Assembly: GCA_021432605.1 (NCBI GenBank) | Contig: MU271146.1 | Span: forward strand, 2,821,527 to 2,885,526 | Reading direction: 5' to 3' | DNA from: Coniochaeta sp. PMI_546 | Taxonomy: Eukaryota > Ascomycota > Sordariomycetes > Coniochaetales > Coniochaetaceae | Length of the DNA: 64,000 bases | Shown here: positions 60,416 to 64,000 of the stretch, piece after piece | Numbering within the stretch: position 1 is the stretch's first letter | Layout of the letters: each line of letters begins with the position of its first letter | Program-made: the position numbers and the translations under genes | Notes under the pieces: generated by a model | The model's database searches: none | Told to the model about the DNA's origin: nothing | What the model saw: only the letters and a program-made list of their open reading frames with translations

Positions 60416-61391
60416 TATTGATTGTTGTCAAGACGTAAGTAGCGACAAATAGAGAACGGATCTGCTTGTAACGCCAGATTTAAGGGTCAACGGTAGCTGA
60501 AGACCGGACTTATAATAATAATAATCATCAGTGCCACGAGGAAAGCAAGAAATACGCTATAGTAGGCCAGGAAACGAATCACAACTGTTACTAACGAATT
60601 TTGATGAATCATATGTCTAAGACTGTGCGAAAACCTTGTGTGTTTCTTGTTATTTGCTTCTTTCTGGAAACGAGGGTATTAGTTGATCGATTGGCGGCGG
60701 CCTGTCCCTTCGATCAACCGAGGAAAATCTTCTGGCTTCCTACAGGTATCCACGGATGATTTCAAATCAACAGCGCCAAGCAGAGCGCAGAAGATGATTG
60801 ATAATCATGCAGATACTATGTCTCCTACCTTTCGCCGGCTACCATCATTGCTCCTGCAAGTCGTGTGACTATCTTTTCCATTTCCGATGTACCGTTAACC
60901 GTTTTCGGCGACTAGAGGTTTAGGTAACTTGGTCTACCTTACACTGTTGATGTCGGGCACGGCTTACACGGCTGTCCAGCCATCTGCATACTGATCTCGT
61001 TCTCGGCGTTCTGATTGAAACAAAGCGGATGCAACATCGAAAAGGGGTTCGTTTGCCTAAGCTGCTTTGGTAAGACTATGAACCCGTTGAGGCAACGTTA
61101 GAACCGAGAGATTTTGCAATCGCTTCGTTCCTAAGCTCAGGGCAGAATAGACTGTTACCAATGTACGGTCCGCATGATCGTTCAGGTTGCGAGCTAGTCA
61201 TGATCATAAGGGATCTAATACGTATAACTACGAGTCAAGAACCACCGTAAATAGGCTCAAAGCGTGAAAAGCAGATTCATCACGACTTGCGATCTCACTA
61301 GAATCGTTTTCCTCTTGTACGACCTGAACGCTGCACACAATTACCTCCGTCCTATATATTACGCCAACAGCTCTCCTTCCCTTCGCCGATC
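60416..61391. other. Divergent promoter region
   Basis: About 1 kb between the regulator-like gene and the telomere-proximal GST. It includes a (TAA)n microsatellite at 60512-60524. TATATAT at about 61353 precedes the GST ATG. No gene seen. Confidence 0.5.
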
Positions 61392-62457
61392 ATGAGCAAA
61401 GAGAAGTACAACATTACGCTCTACTGCGAGGGCACTCCCAATCCTCTCAAGATCTCCATTGCCCTCGAGGAATTGGGCTTGAAGTATAATGTACGGTTCC
61501 ATCACCGCTCTAGATCCGACCAATTAGAAACGAAAAGGGAGAGAAATCCCTAACATAGTTCCGCATATAGGTACACCAAATCAAGTTCTTTGAACATGAG
61601 CAGAAAGAGCAGTGGTACCTCGACATCAACCCTAATGGTCGCATCCCGGCCATCGTCGACACGGACGAGAACGGCCACCAGCTCAAAATCTGGGAGAGCG
61701 GTGCCATTTTGCAGTATCTCGTGGACCGGTACGATAAGGACCACAAGATTTCGTATCCTCGTGAGACTAAAGAGTACTGGGAGATGACATGCTGGGTAAA
61801 TTGGCGAATTTTCCCCCTACTCCCTTTGATGCAGTCCAGTTCTAACAGGGACAATGTCAGCTCTTTTGGCAAGTGAGCGGCCTGGGCCCCATGCAAGGCC
61901 AAGCAAACCACTTTCAGAGTATGTTCCAACTATTACTAGCGATAGAATGGGAAAGAGCGTTCACTGGACTGGGCTAAAATCTCACAGTGTCTGCGTTCGG
62001 CGACTATCCATACGCGTTGAAGCGCTACGTCAACGAAACGCGCCGCCTCTATCGTACCATGGACAAGGCACTCGCTAAGAATCCCTCTGGATATCTTGTA
62101 GGTGATCATCTTACCATTGCCGACATTGCTATTTGGCCATGGACCACCGCATACAGTACGTCTTTTACCCCTTTCCACCCCATTAGAACCAAAGAACCTC
62201 GATAGTGTCTATTCACGAATGGGGCTAAAACAAAGGGCGCTGCAGAGTATAGTGGCTTGTCTCAGATTGACGAGTTCCCTCATGTCAAGGAGTGGATGTT
62301 TAGGCTCCTCGCGCGCCCTGGGTTTGAGAAGGGTCGTAATATGCCTAATTCTCATATTTACCTTCAACTTAGCGAGATGCCAGATGAAGAACTGAAGAGG
62401 ACTGGTAGGGAGAGGTCGGGTTGGATTCAAGAGGCTATGGAACGCGATGCTAAATAA
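61392..62457 (+). CDS. Glutathione S-transferase, Ure2/theta-like
   Basis: A 253-residue GST of the Ure2p-like class found in filamentous fungi. Five exons: 61392-61490, 61571-61795, 61861-61918, 61988-62155 and 62246-62457 (introns 80, 65, 69 and 90 nt, all in frame). The N-domain has ITLYCEGTPNPLKISIALEE, LDINPNGRIPAIVDTDENG and LKIWESGAILQYLVDRYDKD, with the ES pair that binds the glutamyl part of glutathione. The C-domain has LFWQVSGLGPMQGQANHF, the Ure2-class signature, then YLVGDHLTIADIAIWPW with the N-capping Asp. The last acceptor is inferred from frame (AYKYSGLSQIDEFPHVKEW). This is the last firm gene before the telomere, 1.4 kb away. Likely role: detoxification or redox defence. Confidence 0.9.
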
Positions 62458-62538
62458 TCTCGAGGCTGTCTACTATCGTTACGACCTGAAGTAAAATCAC
62501 TATATTAACTTGACTTTCTAATACTAAACGCGCTTTTA

Positions 62539-62909
62539 TTATGAGCGCACGGTACCGAGAAATGGCCGCATACACTTGTCGACTTCTTCTATGCTCGCAA
62601 TTAGCTCAGTAGCAACGTAGTACTCTCCCATGAAGACAAGACACCCGAAGGCGGATAATGCTGAAGCGCATTGTGCTTTCAGCAGGGCATGACCGGCTTC
62701 AGAAGCTCGATGGAAAATATATTCCCGAATCTGGAGAGGCTTCTGGGCGAATTTTGAGTTTGTGAGGCCTCCGTCTGAGGTTGTTGTCCAGGGGATAAGA
62801 TGTCGTTAGCCGCTGCCAGTACACCTTCGGCGCTGCACAAGCCCAGTTCCCCTCGCGCTTGCTGTCATTGCTGCTCGCCGCGTAGAATACGGTCTAGGAA
62901 GTCGTACAT
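62539..62909 (-). pseudogene. Possible broken gene next to the telomere
   Basis: An open frame begins at 62909 (MYDFLDRILRGEQQ), meets a TGA stop at 62865-62867, and stays open after it. A 50-nt intron with good signals (62824-62775, donor GTGTAC, GCTAAC branch, CTCAG acceptor) then links it in the same frame to FAQKPLQIREYIFHRASEAG and a further 60 codons to a stop at 62539. CGA-to-TGA would explain the break. Open frames of this size also arise by chance, and no family was recognised, so the call is weak. Confidence 0.2.
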
Positions 62910-63885
62910 GGCGTTCTAAGCCGCTGACCTGTCATCGCTGGCAGCTGTGACACGCGCCTTGGCGAGGATCCCACTTGATCACTTTCAGAACATACACTGA
63001 CGCAGACGACAGGGGGTCCTGCTGCAGGAGGCGGTGCTGGAATTTGGAGACAAGGTCGTTGAGTAGTAACGTCGAGAGCACTTAGGTCGATGACTGTCGA
63101 TTGACGAAAGCGTCCACTGCCTCTTCTGGCTTGGGAGGCCAAGCAATGCGAGCATTTCGACGCCAAAAGAAGCGAAACAGCGAACCGTGGACAAAACCGG
63201 GCATCCAATCCTTGTAGAGAGAACATCATCACTCCGGAACCCGCGGAAGAGAATGCCGAGGATGTGGATATCGATACTGGCGATGTAAATTAACCCGAGG
63301 AGCCGGTTATTTTAACGGACTCGGCAGGGTGATGCGTCGGCCGAAGCAGTGTCTGCAGCGGAAGGACTTGTGACTGCGAAACTATTCTGCTAGGAAGACG
63401 CGAGTTAGCTCAGATCATGACGTGGTAGGCGGGATTAGGAAGTGGAAGAAGGTGAAATATACCCGCGAGGCTCTAATAAAATGAGTCTTACTGCTTAGCG
63501 ACCTTGGTGGTAGCCATCCCCTCCTGCTTCCTCTTTATTATCTTTTCGATCGTCCTCCTCACCTTATCGCTTATCTCGGTATACTGTTTGCGCGAGGAAA
63601 GACGCCATAACAAAGGGAGCTAGGTGAGTCTTGCGAAGACGAGATTTCTATTGGTAATAGGGGAGGTGATAGTGTTGCTATTGAAGGACAAGTCCTTTTC
63701 AAGGTGCTTATACCTTAGTAACCAAGGGAAGGTAGATACTATCATTAGATAGCCAAGGTAGCTCCTTCCCTAGGTTTGTATATAGTAGAAGCAAGGCATA
63801 TATACCGTCTTTTCCTTCTATCAGATAACAATAGACCTATAATATATAGATGTACCTATTGTCTACCTTATAATGCCTTCTATAC
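62910..63885. other. Subtelomeric non-coding stretch
   Basis: About 1 kb. The last 400 bases are AT-rich with repeated AAGG/CCTT and TACCTT words and a small perfect inverted repeat (AAGGAC-AA-GTCCTT, 63684-63697). No telomere-linked RecQ helicase motif was recognised. Confidence 0.5.
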
Positions 63886-64000
63886 TTAGGGTTACTTAGG
63901 GTTAAGGTTAGGGTTAGGGTTAGGGTTAGGGTTAGGGTTAGGGTTAGGGTTAGGGTTAGGGTTAGGGTTAGGGTTAGGGTTAGGGTTAGGGTTAGGGTTA
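63886..64000 (+). repeat. Telomere, TTAGGG repeats
   Basis: From 63908 to the last base the sequence is 15 perfect TTAGGG units plus a final TTA. From 63886 to 63907 degenerate units occur (TTAGGG, TTAC, TTAGGG, TTAAGG). The G-rich strand reads outward, so the right edge is the physical chromosome end. TTAGGG is the standard telomere unit of filamentous ascomycetes. Confidence 0.99.

Noticed and set aside
62985-63232. Fragment of a telomere-linked RecQ helicase
   Set aside because: Cys pairs occur in one frame, but no helicase motif (DEAD/DEAH, GxGKT) could be found.
1-64000. CRISPR arrays, insertion sequences, bacterial operon signals
   Set aside because: The window is eukaryotic (spliceosomal introns, telomere); no spaced direct repeats or transposase motifs were seen.

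Overview
This is a filamentous ascomycete chromosome end, probably from a Sordariomycete. The right edge is a telomere: perfect TTAGGG repeats run to the last base, preceded by a few degenerate copies. The fungal assignment rests on the short introns (about 50-100 nt, GTRNGT donors, CTRAC-like branch sites, one 289-nt exception) and on the gene families: Hob3, a TmpA-like protein, a GH55 glucanase, Ccl1, a Ure2-type GST and a fungal-specific regulator. I do not name a species. All exon models were built by hand from splice signals and reading-frame continuity; each gives an uninterrupted frame.

Left part (1-24 kb): mostly conserved housekeeping genes. The left edge cuts an ammonium permease. 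After about 7.7 kb without a gene I can support come a UBE2O/BIRC6-type ubiquitin-conjugating enzyme (+), cyclin H/Ccl1 (-), a BAR-domain protein with a proline-rich tail (-), the Hob3/Rvs161 BAR protein (-), a peptidyl-tRNA hydrolase (+) and a hexose-transporter-like MFS permease (-).

Middle part (25-45 kb): mainly enzymes, several secreted. In order: glycosylasparaginase (-), GH55 exo-beta-1,3-glucanase (-), a DenD-like NAD-dependent epimerase/dehydrogenase (+), a SET-domain protein with a signal peptide (+), a cupin (-), a glutathione transferase (-), an App1-type phosphatidate phosphatase (-) and a TauD/TfdA dioxygenase (+). I see no polyketide or peptide synthase backbone, so this is not an obvious secondary-metabolite cluster.

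Right part (45 kb to telomere): sparse and visibly AT-richer. It holds a secreted DUF8021-like protein (+), a ten-exon TmpA-like membrane oxidoreductase (-), a secreted carbohydrate-binding-like protein (+), a fungal regulator lacking a zinc cluster (-) and a Ure2-type GST (+). Between them are two 4-5 kb stretches with only short, frame-broken open frames. The last 1.4 kb before the telomere has no supported gene, apart from a possible broken gene at 62.5-62.9 kb.

Across the window the palindrome AGGTACCT occurs at least ten times, always outside coding sequence, where about one copy is expected by chance. I could not assign it a function.
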